Of a DNA stretch of 64,000 bases, positions 9,353 through 17,744 are shown piece after piece. A program made the translations under genes and the position numbers. Source of the DNA: Phycisphaeraceae bacterium (GTDB lineage: Bacteria; Planctomycetota; Phycisphaerae; Phycisphaerales; UBA1924); the NCBI GenBank assembly GCA_007693965.1, contig RECQ01000060.1:85896-149895 (forward strand), in the 5' to 3' direction. Below the pieces are notes generated by a model. That model was not told the DNA's origin. It made no database searches and saw only the letters and a list, made by a program, of their open reading frames with translations. Position 1 is the first letter of the stretch. Each line of letters opens with the position of its first letter.

Positions 9353-9976
9353 TCAATCCTTCAGCAGATAGCCTTCTTCGATCACGCGCTCCGCGACTTC
9401 TGAGAGGGGAGAACGGTTGTTGCGCGCAGCGCTCTGCAGGCGCCGGTGGGCTTCCGCCTCCGTGATGCTGCAGTGCTCGACGATCTTCCACTTGGCCTGT
9501 TCGACAATGCGCCGCTGGGCGAGGTTCTTCTCGAGCTGCACGATCCGATCCGTCTGGTCGAGCGAGGAGCGGCTGCGGCTCCATGCGATCGAGAGCGTGA
9601 CGCGGAGGGCGTCGCGATCTGCCGGCTTGAGCAGGTAGGCGAAGACCCCGATGTTTGTGCACTGGTCGACGTTCTCTGGATCGCTGAACGCCGACAGGAT
9701 GACGACGGGGATTCGCAGCTCGCCCCAGATCGTGCGTGCGGCGGTGAGGCCGTCCATGATCGGCATCCGGATGTCGAGCAGGGCCATGTCGGGCGTGGCG
9801 GTCCGCGCCAAGTCGATGGCGGCCTGGCCATTGGAGGCGGGGCCGATCACTTCGCACCCCAGTTCGCTCAACATGATGGCGAGGCCGGATGCAATCAGGT
9901 GCTCATCATCGGCAATGAGAACCCGCCGCGGGCCATTGAGCGACTTTGCATCGGTCATTTCCCTTGCGGACGTCAT
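9353..9976 (-). CDS. Response regulator with C-terminal ANTAR RNA-binding domain
   Basis: Receiver domain followed by an ANTAR domain (AmiR/NasR type), 207 aa from the chosen start. The receiver has the acidic pair in VLIADDEHLIASG, the phospho-acceptor Asp in MALLDIRMPIMDG, the Thr/Ser position in VVILSAFSD and the conserved Lys in YLLKPAD. The C-terminal helices (AQRRIVEQAKWKIVEHCSI to the end) match ANTAR, which binds paired hairpins in nascent mRNA to prevent termination. An in-frame ATG at 10084 would add 36 residues that do not look like a receiver; ATG 9976 (MTSAREM) or 9958 is likelier. No sensor kinase is adjacent. Confidence 0.88.
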   Translation of the reverse strand: MTSAREMTDAKSLNGPRRVLIADDEHLIASGLAIMLSELGCEVIGPASNGQAAIDLARTATPDMALLDIRMPIMDGLTAARTIWGELRIPVVILSAFSDPENVDQCTNIGVFAYLLKPADRDALRVTLSIAWSRSRSSLDQTDRIVQLEKNLAQRRIVEQAKWKIVEHCSITEAEAHRRLQSAARNNRSPLSEVAERVIEEGYLLKD

Positions 9977-10258
9977 AAACCCACCCACGTTGCGAGTCGT
10001 TGCGGTCGGAGGCAAGTGCGCCACTCCAGTATCGTGCGCCCTGATTGAACGAATCGAGCCCGGTCTAAAATCAGACTCATTCACTCGTTCGAACGTCGGG
10101 TGACGTGGCCCCGGAATTTTGAAGGGCGCCGCGCTCGAACCGAATAAGGTTATACCCCGGTTGGGGCGGGATGCAAAACGCCCTACGGTGTTCGCCCTGC
10201 CCCCTGATCCAGGTGGCCATGGGGCGTGTACAGCTGAGGGCGGAAGCCCCCGGTCTGA

Positions 10259-11473
10259 TCAGTCCAGGAAATTGCCCTGCTTCATCTTGGTGGGGAGGTA
10301 GGTCTCGGTGATGAAGCTGAAATCCTTGCTGGAAAGGGCTTCGAGCTCGAGTTTGACCCCCAGCTTCAGCATCCGCTCGATCTCCCGGCGCCAGTGTTTT
10401 TTCTCCGAGAACCAGGGATAGGCCAGAATCTCTTTGGCCCGGCGGATGTCCTGGTCGGTGACCCGGATGGTCACCTCGGGGGAGAGGCCGAACTCCTCGG
10501 CGTCGAAGCTGGACATGCCGATGAATCGGGCGTCGGGGATGGCCATGCGCTGGCTCTCGAAGGCGAGGGAGATCGAGCCCTGCTTGACCACCGAGTAGAT
10601 GTAGTAGCCCCAGGGGTCGTTGTCGACGAGGACGTAGACGGGAAGTTTGAGGTCGTAGTGCAGCCGCCACAGCAGCCGGCGGACGCCCCGGGGGGGCTGG
10701 CCGCCACCGTGGATGATGATGCAGTTGTGCTTGTCCCAGAAGCGGTCCTCATTGAAGCGGCGCCAGACGGCGCCCTTCTCAATGAGCAGAACGAACTTGG
10801 CGGAATGCTTCTTGAACTGGATGACGTGGTCTTCGACGATGGAGGGGATGGCGTAGCCGCCGGAGCCCATGCGGGCGAGATCGATGGTGTCGCCCTTGTC
10901 GACGATGGTCATGGGCCCGACCATGGCGCCCTTGGGCTCGGCGAAGAGGCCGAGCTCCTCGCGCAATGAGGCCAGCGCCACTTCGAGATCTTCGATGATG
11001 ACATCGGACTCGACCTGTTCGTCGAAGGTGTTCTCTTTCGTGCCCTGGATGGTGTGTTTGCAGTGGTAGAAGAGATCTCGAATCGAGGTGGTCTTCTTCT
11101 GGTGGATCAGCTCGGAGCAGCCTGAGGCGACCAGCACGGTCTGCATGAATTTCTTGGCCTGGCCAAGGTTGAAGAAGTTGCGGCGCTGGCTGGAGTCGCC
11201 CATCTCGATGATGCGGCGTTTCTCGTTGAAGGCGACATTGGAGAGGGCGCGGGTGGGGATGTCGACGAAGGGGTCTTTGCCCTTCGCGGCCTGCGTGGCG
11301 ATGTCCTCGGCCATGCGCACGAGGCGCTGGTTGGTGTCGCCGTTCTGGCGCTTGCGGCGGGTCTTCTTGCGGACGCTTTTCGCGGGCGCTTTCTTCTTCG
11401 CGCCGGCCGCGGCCTTTTTCCTCGCCGGGGAAGCGGCGGGGGCCTTCTTTCTTTTTACTTTCTTCTTCGCCAT
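10259..11473 (-). CDS. top6A: DNA topoisomerase VI subunit A (Spo11-like)
   Basis: 404 aa. Cleaves both DNA strands through a 5'-phosphotyrosyl bond as part of the type IIB A2B2 enzyme. The winged-helix domain carries the catalytic tyrosine, Y136, in TSIRDLFYHCK. The TOPRIM domain has the metal-binding acids E232 (VLLIEKGAVWRRFNED) and D284/D286 (LVDNDPWGYYIY). The first 45 residues are Lys/Ala-rich (KKKAPAKSVRKKTRRKR), a histone-like extension not part of the catalytic fold. It lies 26 bp after the subunit B gene on the same strand, so the two are probably co-transcribed. Topoisomerase VI is mainly archaeal and plant, with scattered bacterial examples. An upstream helicase-like role is not indicated. 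Confidence 0.93.
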   Translation of the reverse strand: MAKKKVKRKKAPAASPARKKAAAGAKKKAPAKSVRKKTRRKRQNGDTNQRLVRMAEDIATQAAKGKDPFVDIPTRALSNVAFNEKRRIIEMGDSSQRRNFFNLGQAKKFMQTVLVASGCSELIHQKKTTSIRDLFYHCKHTIQGTKENTFDEQVESDVIIEDLEVALASLREELGLFAEPKGAMVGPMTIVDKGDTIDLARMGSGGYAIPSIVEDHVIQFKKHSAKFVLLIEKGAVWRRFNEDRFWDKHNCIIIHGGGQPPRGVRRLLWRLHYDLKLPVYVLVDNDPWGYYIYSVVKQGSISLAFESQRMAIPDARFIGMSSFDAEEFGLSPEVTIRVTDQDIRRAKEILAYPWFSEKKHWRREIERMLKLGVKLELEALSSKDFSFITETYLPTKMKQGNFLD

Positions 11474-11499
11474 ACGTCTGCGGCCTGCCTTGTGTGCTT

Positions 11500-13530
11500 T
11501 CAGCTCTGGAAGAGCGAGTCGTCATCATCTGACGAAGCAGCGCCCTTCGCCTTGCGCGAGCGCTTCTTCTTGCTTCCGGTCTTCGAACGCGATTTCTTTT
11601 TCTTCTTCTTTCCGTCGCCGCCCTGGCCGGTGTCCGGCTCGATGTCCCCCGCCGGTTCATCATCGCCGACGCCGGGGATTTCGGTTTCGACGATGAGCGT
11701 GTCGCCGCTGTCGTCGAGGGCTTCTGCGGGATCGCGGGTCTGGGTCTGGAGAACGTCTTCCTCGAGCTGCTCGTCGGCGAGTTCGGTGCGGCTGCGGGCG
11801 ACGTTTTCGAGATCATCGCGGATGCGGGCGGGGTCGAGCTCGGGGTTGATGGTGTGCAGCGCTTTCGCGACCTCGCCGATGTAGCGTTCGAAGATGTCGC
11901 GCCGCTGGCCTTCGCGGCGGATGCGCTGGCGCTTGCGCACGTAGGTCGCGAGCTTGCGGCCGCACTCCTGGAGGGCCAGCTTCATCTCCTTGCGAATCTC
12001 GTCGTAGTCCGCGATGGCCTCCTTGCTCTCGCTGGTGAAGGGCACCCAGACGCTGGCCATGTGGATCATGACGACAAGGGGCGCCTCGGGGAGGGCGCCG
12101 CGGGACTGGCTGAGGCCATAATTCCGCCACGTCGTCTCCAGCACGGCCTTGAAGGAGCCGCATGCCGACTGCTGGTAGAGCAGCGGAACGCGGTTGGCGT
12201 AGCGGATCACGCGAGCGGTCTGATCGGCGGGGAGGTTGCCGCCGAAAGCGATGCCGACTTCGATCTGGAAGGGGTTGCCTCGGTAGACGTCGGGCGGACG
12301 GGTGGAGGCGGTGTAGAACTCGGCGCGGACGCCCTTGAGAAGGCCGGCGAGGATCTGGCGCGTGCCGATGGGGGCGAGGCAGTCGAGCGGGGGCGACATG
12401 ATGCGCGTGTTCTGGATGGCCTTGTAAATCGCCTCGGCTTCGGCGTGGCCGATCTGTTTCAGCCATGTGCGCGGCGTGAGACCGGCTTTCTCGCAGATCT
12501 GCTTGGACACGGTCGGGCTGACGCGGCAGAAGGCGCCTTGCAGGAAGGCGCCGAGCTGAGACGCCTCGCTCTGCTTGATCATCTGCATGAGCGCGCCGAG
12601 TTCGACGCCTCGGGGATGGGGCTTGATCTCGGCCGGCTCAGGAGGCAGCTCCTCGATGGTGCGCGGGAAGATGATCCAGTCGCCGGCGCGCGTGGTGGTG
12701 AGGGCGTTCTCCGCGTCCGGGGGGGCGGAGTCGGCGACATCCGGCGCGGAGAGCAATTCTCCCTCGGCGCCGTTCTCGCCTTCGGCGCTCTTGCCCGGCG
12801 GGCGGTAGGCGATGCGCGCGTGGGGGTTGGCGATGGCGGTCTGCTCGAGATACTCGTCGATGCTGGTGCGGCCGCGCATGTAGCGGCCTTCGAGCTCGAC
12901 GGTGACGCGCGTGCCGGTGTGCTTGGGGAAGTCGTCCGTCTCAACATCGATGGTGACTTCGGGGCGGTTGCGCGTTGTGTCCATCGCCAGCTCGACGTGG
13001 TGCGCGGGCTTGCCCTTTTTCGGTCGGGTGACGATCACCATGGGGCGCCCGGTGGTCATCAGCCCGTACATCCCCGCGGCGGAGATGCCGATGCCCTGCT
13101 GGCCACGCGACATCTTGAGGCGGTGGAACTTCGAACCGTAGAGGAGCTTGCCGAAGATGTTGTCGATCTGCTTGCGGACGATGCCGGGTCCGTTGTCCTC
13201 GACGGTGATGCGGTATCGCCCCTCGCTGATCTTCGGCAGGTGCTCGATGGAGACGGAGATGTCGGGAAGGATCTCCGCCTCCTCACAGGCGTCGAGGGCG
13301 TTGTCCACGGCTTCCTTGACGGTGGTGAGGAGTGCTTTGCGCGGGTTGTCGAAGCCGAGCAGGTGGCGGTTCTTGGCGAAGAACTCGGAGACGGAGATGT
13401 CGCGCTGCTTCGCCGCCATGGCTTCGGCGGTCTGCGGCGTGCGCGTGTTCTTCGGGCGCCGGGGCGACGGCCCCGTGCGCGGCGTGGTCTTCCCTGACCG
13501 GCGCGTTCCCTTCCGTGATTCGGTCTGCAT
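11500..13530 (-). CDS. top6B: DNA topoisomerase VI subunit B (GHKL ATPase)
   Basis: 676 aa. ATP-operated clamp subunit of topoisomerase VI. The GHKL ATP site shows the N-box (KEAVDNALDACEE, about 72-84), DNGPGI (112-117) and the G-rich lid SRGQQGIGISAAGMYG (141-156). The segment RVPLLYQQSACGSFKAVLET belongs to the transducer domain. It is longer than archaeal homologues because of a basic N-terminal 37 residues, an Ala/Glu/Pro-rich insert near 250-290, and a C-terminal tail with a lysine run followed by DDDD. ATG 13530 is chosen because a longer frame to 13590 crosses a terminator hairpin; ATG 13419 (MAAKQRDISVSEFF) is a good alternative that matches the family start. It precedes top6A in an apparent operon. 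Confidence 0.93.
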   Translation of the reverse strand: MQTESRKGTRRSGKTTPRTGPSPRRPKNTRTPQTAEAMAAKQRDISVSEFFAKNRHLLGFDNPRKALLTTVKEAVDNALDACEEAEILPDISVSIEHLPKISEGRYRITVEDNGPGIVRKQIDNIFGKLLYGSKFHRLKMSRGQQGIGISAAGMYGLMTTGRPMVIVTRPKKGKPAHHVELAMDTTRNRPEVTIDVETDDFPKHTGTRVTVELEGRYMRGRTSIDEYLEQTAIANPHARIAYRPPGKSAEGENGAEGELLSAPDVADSAPPDAENALTTTRAGDWIIFPRTIEELPPEPAEIKPHPRGVELGALMQMIKQSEASQLGAFLQGAFCRVSPTVSKQICEKAGLTPRTWLKQIGHAEAEAIYKAIQNTRIMSPPLDCLAPIGTRQILAGLLKGVRAEFYTASTRPPDVYRGNPFQIEVGIAFGGNLPADQTARVIRYANRVPLLYQQSACGSFKAVLETTWRNYGLSQSRGALPEAPLVVMIHMASVWVPFTSESKEAIADYDEIRKEMKLALQECGRKLATYVRKRQRIRREGQRRDIFERYIGEVAKALHTINPELDPARIRDDLENVARSRTELADEQLEEDVLQTQTRDPAEALDDSGDTLIVETEIPGVGDDEPAGDIEPDTGQGGDGKKKKKKSRSKTGSKKKRSRKAKGAASSDDDDSLFQS

Positions 13531-13554
13531 GGTGCGAGCGTAGCAATCGGCGCG

Positions 13555-13580
13555 AAAAAAGGCCCGCCGATGGGCGGGCC
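13555..13580 (-). terminator. Rho-independent terminator
   Basis: An 8-bp perfect stem (GGCCCGCC/GGCGGGCC at 13561-13580) with a GATG loop is followed on the minus strand by six T residues (AAAAAA at 13555-13560 on the plus strand). It lies 38 bp past the stop of the dockerin-repeat gene and ends its transcript before top6B. Confidence 0.88.
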
Positions 13581-13618
13581 TCTGGGTCACTGGGTGTCAG
13601 GTCGGGGGTGGAACTCCG

Positions 13619-14722
13619 TCAGCGGATGCGCCCGATGGCCCCGGCCAGATCCTTCACGCTGAGCAGGCCGTCGGCGTCAAGATCGAGGCGCGGGTTGTAG
13701 CCCGCCATGCCGAGTCGCTTGCCGAGGAGCGAACGAAGATCCCCGAGCTCCGCGAGTGAGAATGGCGTCTTCACAGGATCTGTCCCGTCCTGCTCCTCGG
13801 CGTCCTGCCGCTGGCCACCAAGCAGCGCCGCCAGATCCGCGGAGCTGATGACGCCGTCGCCGTTCAGATCGAGGCGTGCGTCAAAGCCGGGCTCACCGGC
13901 ACGGCGGCCAAAGGCATCAAGCAGGCTCTTCAGGTCGAACGAAGCATCCGCAATGACGGTCTCGGGGTTCTCAGGGTTGTTGCCATCGCCGGGTGACTCG
14001 CTCAGAGGGTCGGAGAGCGTGGGGGGACTGGCGCCGCCGAGAAGGGCGGCGAGGTCGCCGGAACCGATGACGCCGTCGCCATCAAGGTCGTACCTGGGGT
14101 CGTATCGCTCCGAGCCGGTGCGGGCGCCCCACATGGAGCGAAGCTCGCTGATCATCTGCTCCAATGTGAGCTCAGCGTCGGAGCCGGGGGCTGCATCATC
14201 GATCGGTGCAGGGCCCGCCGGGGCTTCCGTGCTGAAACGCGAGAGGAGGGCGGCCAGGTCGGCAGCGCCGATCATGCCGTCGCCGGTGAGGTCGTACTCG
14301 GGGTTGTAGCGCTCGTCGCCGACACGGGCGCCCCACGCGGCCAGGAGGGCGTCGCGATCTGATTCAGTGAAAGTGCGGCCGTCCTGAGCGGGCTCGTTCG
14401 AGCCCGGTCCCGGGCGGGGCGTGATGGGCTGATCCTGCGCATTGACGCGCGTTCCCTGCGCATCATTCGGCGTAAGCGACGCTGCGCTTGGTGACCTGGT
14501 GATCGCGTGCTCGTCGATCTTCACTGGATCGCGCCCTTCGCTGCGGGTGACTGGATTGGCCTCGGCGCGCTCGAATGTATCGGACCGATTGCTCGATTCG
14601 CTCAGTTGGTGGGGCGGATTCGCCGCCGCGAGCTGCTTCTGCTTGATCGCGGTCATGTCCACCTGCGCGCCTGCGGCGAGGATTCGGAGTGTGTCCTGGC
14701 TTGTTGTGGAGGAAATTTGCAT
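13619..14722 (-). CDS. Protein with four dockerin-like (EF-hand type) repeats
   Basis: 367 aa. Four copies of a repeat of the form LLxAWGxRxGxxxYxPxxDLxGDGxIGxxDLAALL are spread through the C-terminal two thirds (for example YDLTGDGMIGAADLAALLSR and YDLDGDGVIGSGDLAALLGG). The DxDGDG loops suggest calcium binding, as in dockerins. Linkers are Pro/Ser/Gly-rich. Unlike most such proteins there is no clear signal peptide: the N-terminus MQISSTTSQDTLRILAAGAQ is polar and helical. The start at 14722 has AAGGGAGA at suitable spacing; the frame extends 15 codons further upstream. Function unknown; it could be a cytoplasmic or specially exported scaffold. It ends in a terminator at 13555-13580. Confidence 0.7.
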   Translation of the reverse strand: MQISSTTSQDTLRILAAGAQVDMTAIKQKQLAAANPPHQLSESSNRSDTFERAEANPVTRSEGRDPVKIDEHAITRSPSAASLTPNDAQGTRVNAQDQPITPRPGPGSNEPAQDGRTFTESDRDALLAAWGARVGDERYNPEYDLTGDGMIGAADLAALLSRFSTEAPAGPAPIDDAAPGSDAELTLEQMISELRSMWGARTGSERYDPRYDLDGDGVIGSGDLAALLGGASPPTLSDPLSESPGDGNNPENPETVIADASFDLKSLLDAFGRRAGEPGFDARLDLNGDGVISSADLAALLGGQRQDAEEQDGTDPVKTPFSLAELGDLRSLLGKRLGMAGYNPRLDLDADGLLSVKDLAGAIGRIR

Positions 14723-14942
14723 GGGTGGTCTCCCTTCGTGTCTGGATGGCGCTGTTCTACAAAGCACTCAGAGCAAACCGCCTGCCAGCGCTCCAGAAAC
14801 CCGAAAGGGGTCGTTTCAAGCGGACGACGCAGCGGACCGATTTCTGTCTTGAGCCTGATCGCCCATCGGTTATCCGGACCTGATAGTCCTTGGTTTGCAA
14901 TGCTTCCGGACGCCGCGACAAGTCTGGACGAGGAGAAGCGTG

Positions 14943-15413
14943 ATGAAGCGGACAGCGGGCGCCCCGAGTGCGACGCGCATGATCGAAATGGGCGCTGTTG
15001 TGATGGTGGCGATCCTTCTGCTGATCATCGGCGGGCCGCGTCTGATTCAGGCCCGGCAGCAGACGGTGGCGGACCTGTTGGAGCAGCGGCTGGGCGATGT
15101 GCGGATCGCCATTGCGCACATGTACTCTGAGCGCTCCGCCGAGGGCCGGCCGGGCTATCCCTCCGTGGGCGAACTGGCGGGCCCCGGCGCGCCGGCCATC
15201 GAGATTCCGGTCAATCCGCTGACGGGCGTGGCGACGGTGCAACCCGCGACGCGGCTGGAGGCGTGGCGGCGCGAGGTCACTGGCGCGGGGGGGTGGCGCT
15301 ACTACGTCGACAACGACGCCAACCCTCCCGAGGCGGTCTTCTACGCCGATGTCGACGCCCCGACGCACTTCACCGATCCGCAGGGGCTCCCCATTCGGGC
15401 CAACGAACTGTGA
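14943..15413 (+). CDS. Pilin/pseudopilin-like (GspG-like) membrane protein
   Basis: 156 aa starting at ATG 14943 behind GAGGAG. A short basic leader (MKRTAGAPSATRMIEM) precedes a single hydrophobic helix (GAVVMVAILLLIIGG). A helical segment (ARQQTVADLLEQRLGDVRI) and a small globular domain with GYPSVGEL and PVNPLTG follow, features shared with type II secretion major pseudopilins. The canonical prepilin cleavage consensus (G-FTLxE) is not clear; a glutamate is present before the helix. No secretion ATPase or peptidase lies nearby. Role uncertain: pseudopilin or a small membrane-anchored exported protein. Confidence 0.6.
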   Translation: MKRTAGAPSATRMIEMGAVVMVAILLLIIGGPRLIQARQQTVADLLEQRLGDVRIAIAHMYSERSAEGRPGYPSVGELAGPGAPAIEIPVNPLTGVATVQPATRLEAWRREVTGAGGWRYYVDNDANPPEAVFYADVDAPTHFTDPQGLPIRANEL

Positions 15414-15591
15414 GATTCGCGCAGGCCGCCGGTTGACGGGTGTCCGCATCGACCGCGTCGGATATGCTGTCGCCCCCCCAGTAGGCGACCGGCGCCGCCA
15501 TCGCCGCTGGGGCGCCTGTGTGACATCGCCGCGACCGCCACATCGGGCGGCGGAAATTTCATCCAACTGTGAAGAGACGAGGAGCGACACT

Positions 15592-16062
15592 GTGCAGACG
15601 ACACTGATCATCCTGAAGCCGGACGCCGTGCAACGCGGTGTGATGGGCGAGATCATCACCCGTTTCGAGCGGAAGGGCCTCCAGATTGTCGGCTGCAAGA
15701 TGATGCGGATCTCTCAGGATCTCGCCGCAACCCACTACGAGGCACACAAAAGCAAGCCCTTCTACGACGGGCTCGTTCGATTCATGACAAGCTCGCCCGT
15801 GCTGGTCATGGCGATCCGCGGCGTCGGAGTCATTGAAATTTCGCGGAAGATGATGGGCGCCACGTTCGGATCCAAGGCAGAGCCGGGAACGATCCGCGGC
15901 GATTTCGGCGTGTCGAATTCGTACAACCTGATCCACGGCTCGGACAGCCCCGAGGCCGCGGCCCGCGAGCTGGAGCTTTTCTTCGGCAAGGACGAGGTGA
16001 CGGAGTTCAGCCGCTCGATCGACGGCTGGGTCTACGACCTGAGCAGCGGGGCGCCGGAATAA
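15592..16062 (+). CDS. ndk: Nucleoside diphosphate kinase
   Basis: 156 aa, close to the usual length of about 140-150. Transfers the gamma phosphate from ATP to other (d)NDPs through a phosphohistidine. The sequence opens TTLIILKPDAVQRGVMGEII, contains FMTSSPVLVMAIRG and FGVSNSYNLIHGSDSPEAA with the active-site His115. GTG 15592 is preceded by GAGGAG and aligns with the family start; the open frame continues upstream without homology. Likely monocistronic, 178 bp after the pilin-like gene. Confidence 0.96.
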   Translation: MQTTLIILKPDAVQRGVMGEIITRFERKGLQIVGCKMMRISQDLAATHYEAHKSKPFYDGLVRFMTSSPVLVMAIRGVGVIEISRKMMGATFGSKAEPGTIRGDFGVSNSYNLIHGSDSPEAAARELELFFGKDEVTEFSRSIDGWVYDLSSGAPE

Positions 16063-16148
16063 AGGCGCCGGAGTCGGCAATAGCCATCGCAAGCTGGCGT
16101 TCTGCTTCCCGTGGGCTCACATTGCTGCGCTCTGGAGGAGGCCTTGTC

Positions 16149-17738
16149 ATGCTGCGATTCCCGCGTCTCGAATCAGCCTTGATGTTGCTCGTGCTTTGCG
16201 CTGCGGCGTCGGCGCAGAGCGGGCTGACGCCCCTCAATGATCTCGGCGCGGGGCAATACCTCGGCTTCGAGGGCGGGCTGTACGCCGGCGGTGTGAATGA
16301 GCCTCCCGCCGGCCATCTCGCCGAGGCGATGGCGCGATCGACGCAGATCATCCCGCGCGATGCAACCGGGGCGCCCGATCCCGACGGGCTGATCGGCCTG
16401 ATCGCGATCGGCATGTCGAATACGGCGCAGGAATTTGCGGTTTTTGAGCGCCAAGAGGACTTGAACACCGGCCGCAACGCGCGAATCGTGATCGTCGGCG
16501 CGGCACAGGGCGGGCAGCCGGCGGATGTGATTAACGATCCCGGCGCCATGTACTGGGGCCTGGTGCAGAATCGTATTCACGCGGCGGGGCTGACGCCGGA
16601 GCAGGTGCAGGTGATCTGGCTGAAGCAGGCGCAGACACAGCCGCTGCCAACGTTCCCCGAGCACGCCGAGTCGTTGCGCGATGATCTGCGCGACATCGTG
16701 CACATTCTGCATGACACATTTCCCAATCTGCAGATCTGCTACCTCTCCAGCCGCATTTATGCAGGGTACACCGACAACCCGTTTCGCAATGAGCCACTTT
16801 CCTACCAGACAGGATTCGCAGTGAAATGGCTGATCAACGATCAGATCGACGGCGATCCGGAGTTGAATTTCGATGCGGACAAAGGCGTTGTGCGCGCTCC
16901 GCTTCTGCTGTGGGGGCCCTACCTCTGGGCGGACGGCCCTGAGCCGCGCTCTGACGGGCTGACATGGCTGCCTGAGGATTACGAAAGCGACAACATCCAT
17001 CCTTCGCCCTCGGGCGAGCAGAAGGTCGCCGATCTGCTGTCGGACTCTTTCGCCTCCGATCCGACGGCTCACGTGTGGTGGCGTCCCCGCGCTGATGTGC
17101 GCCTCGTCGCCATCGACGCCGAGGCGGACGCCCACGTGCGCAGCGATATGCCGAATACGAATTCCGGATCCGGGCCCGAGGTCGTGACCTTCACCATGGA
17201 GAACGGAGTGCAGGCGCGCGGGTTCGTGCGTTTCGTCTTGGACGATCTGGTCGCTCCGGTGCGTTACGCGAAGCTGAATTTTCGCAGCGCCGGCGGTTCA
17301 ATTCCTGCCAGTGTGCAGTTCGTGCCGGACTCAACGTGGGACGAGCTGGGAATCACGTATTCGAATGCGCCCGGCGTCGCTGGTCTGCTCGGTGCGCTGC
17401 CGCCGGCATCTCGCGATATACCGGTCTCGCTCGATCTCACGTCGACCATCAACGCCCAGGCGCCGGCGCCGGTTTCAATCGAACTTGGCGTGGCGATGGT
17501 GGGCCATCGCCGGTTTTTCAGTCGTGAGTCGGGCCAGCCGCCGCGGCTGGTGATCACTGTGAGAAGCCCCTGTCCCGCCGATCTGGACGGTGATGGCGTC
17601 GTCGGGTCGTCGGACCTTGCGATTCTGCTGGGCGCGTGGGGCGACTGGGGCGGCCCATTCGATGTCGATGGGAGCGGGCTGGTGGGCAGCGGCGACCTGG
17701 CGGCGCTGCTGGGCGCCTGGGGCCCGTGCCCGCAATGA
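16149..17738 (+). CDS. Secreted SGNH-type hydrolase with C-terminal dockerin-like motif
   Basis: 529 aa with a signal peptide (LESALMLLVLCAAASAQS). The N-terminal domain looks like an SGNH/GDSL hydrolase: a nucleophile-like block LIAIGMSNTAQEF and the C-terminal Asp-His block SDNIHPSPSGEQKVADLL. A beta domain of the DNRLRE type (about 320-460, ending PRLVITV) follows. The C-terminus has two calcium-loop motifs ending in LLGAWG (DLDGDGVVGSSDLAILLGAW and a second copy), the pattern often seen at the ends of Phycisphaerae exported proteins. ATG 16149 follows GGAGG. Substrate unknown; it may act on acetylated or sulfated polysaccharide (inference). It stops 6 bp from the convergent ctaA stop. Confidence 0.75.
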   Translation: MLRFPRLESALMLLVLCAAASAQSGLTPLNDLGAGQYLGFEGGLYAGGVNEPPAGHLAEAMARSTQIIPRDATGAPDPDGLIGLIAIGMSNTAQEFAVFERQEDLNTGRNARIVIVGAAQGGQPADVINDPGAMYWGLVQNRIHAAGLTPEQVQVIWLKQAQTQPLPTFPEHAESLRDDLRDIVHILHDTFPNLQICYLSSRIYAGYTDNPFRNEPLSYQTGFAVKWLINDQIDGDPELNFDADKGVVRAPLLLWGPYLWADGPEPRSDGLTWLPEDYESDNIHPSPSGEQKVADLLSDSFASDPTAHVWWRPRADVRLVAIDAEADAHVRSDMPNTNSGSGPEVVTFTMENGVQARGFVRFVLDDLVAPVRYAKLNFRSAGGSIPASVQFVPDSTWDELGITYSNAPGVAGLLGALPPASRDIPVSLDLTSTINAQAPAPVSIELGVAMVGHRRFFSRESGQPPRLVITVRSPCPADLDGDGVVGSSDLAILLGAWGDWGGPFDVDGSGLVGSGDLAALLGAWGPCPQ

Positions 17739-17744
17739 CCGTGC

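Noticed and set aside
9024..9371. 115-aa open frame in the 9.0-9.35 kb gap
   Set aside because: Arg/Ser-rich translation, no ribosome site and no recognisable motif.
10085..10258. Possible top6A terminator in the gap after its stop
   Set aside because: Short GGGC/GCCC stems occur but no T-run follows on the minus strand.
11854..13497. 547-aa open frame on the plus strand
   Set aside because: It lies antisense to top6B, which has clear catalytic motifs; the plus-strand product is composition-driven by the high GC content.
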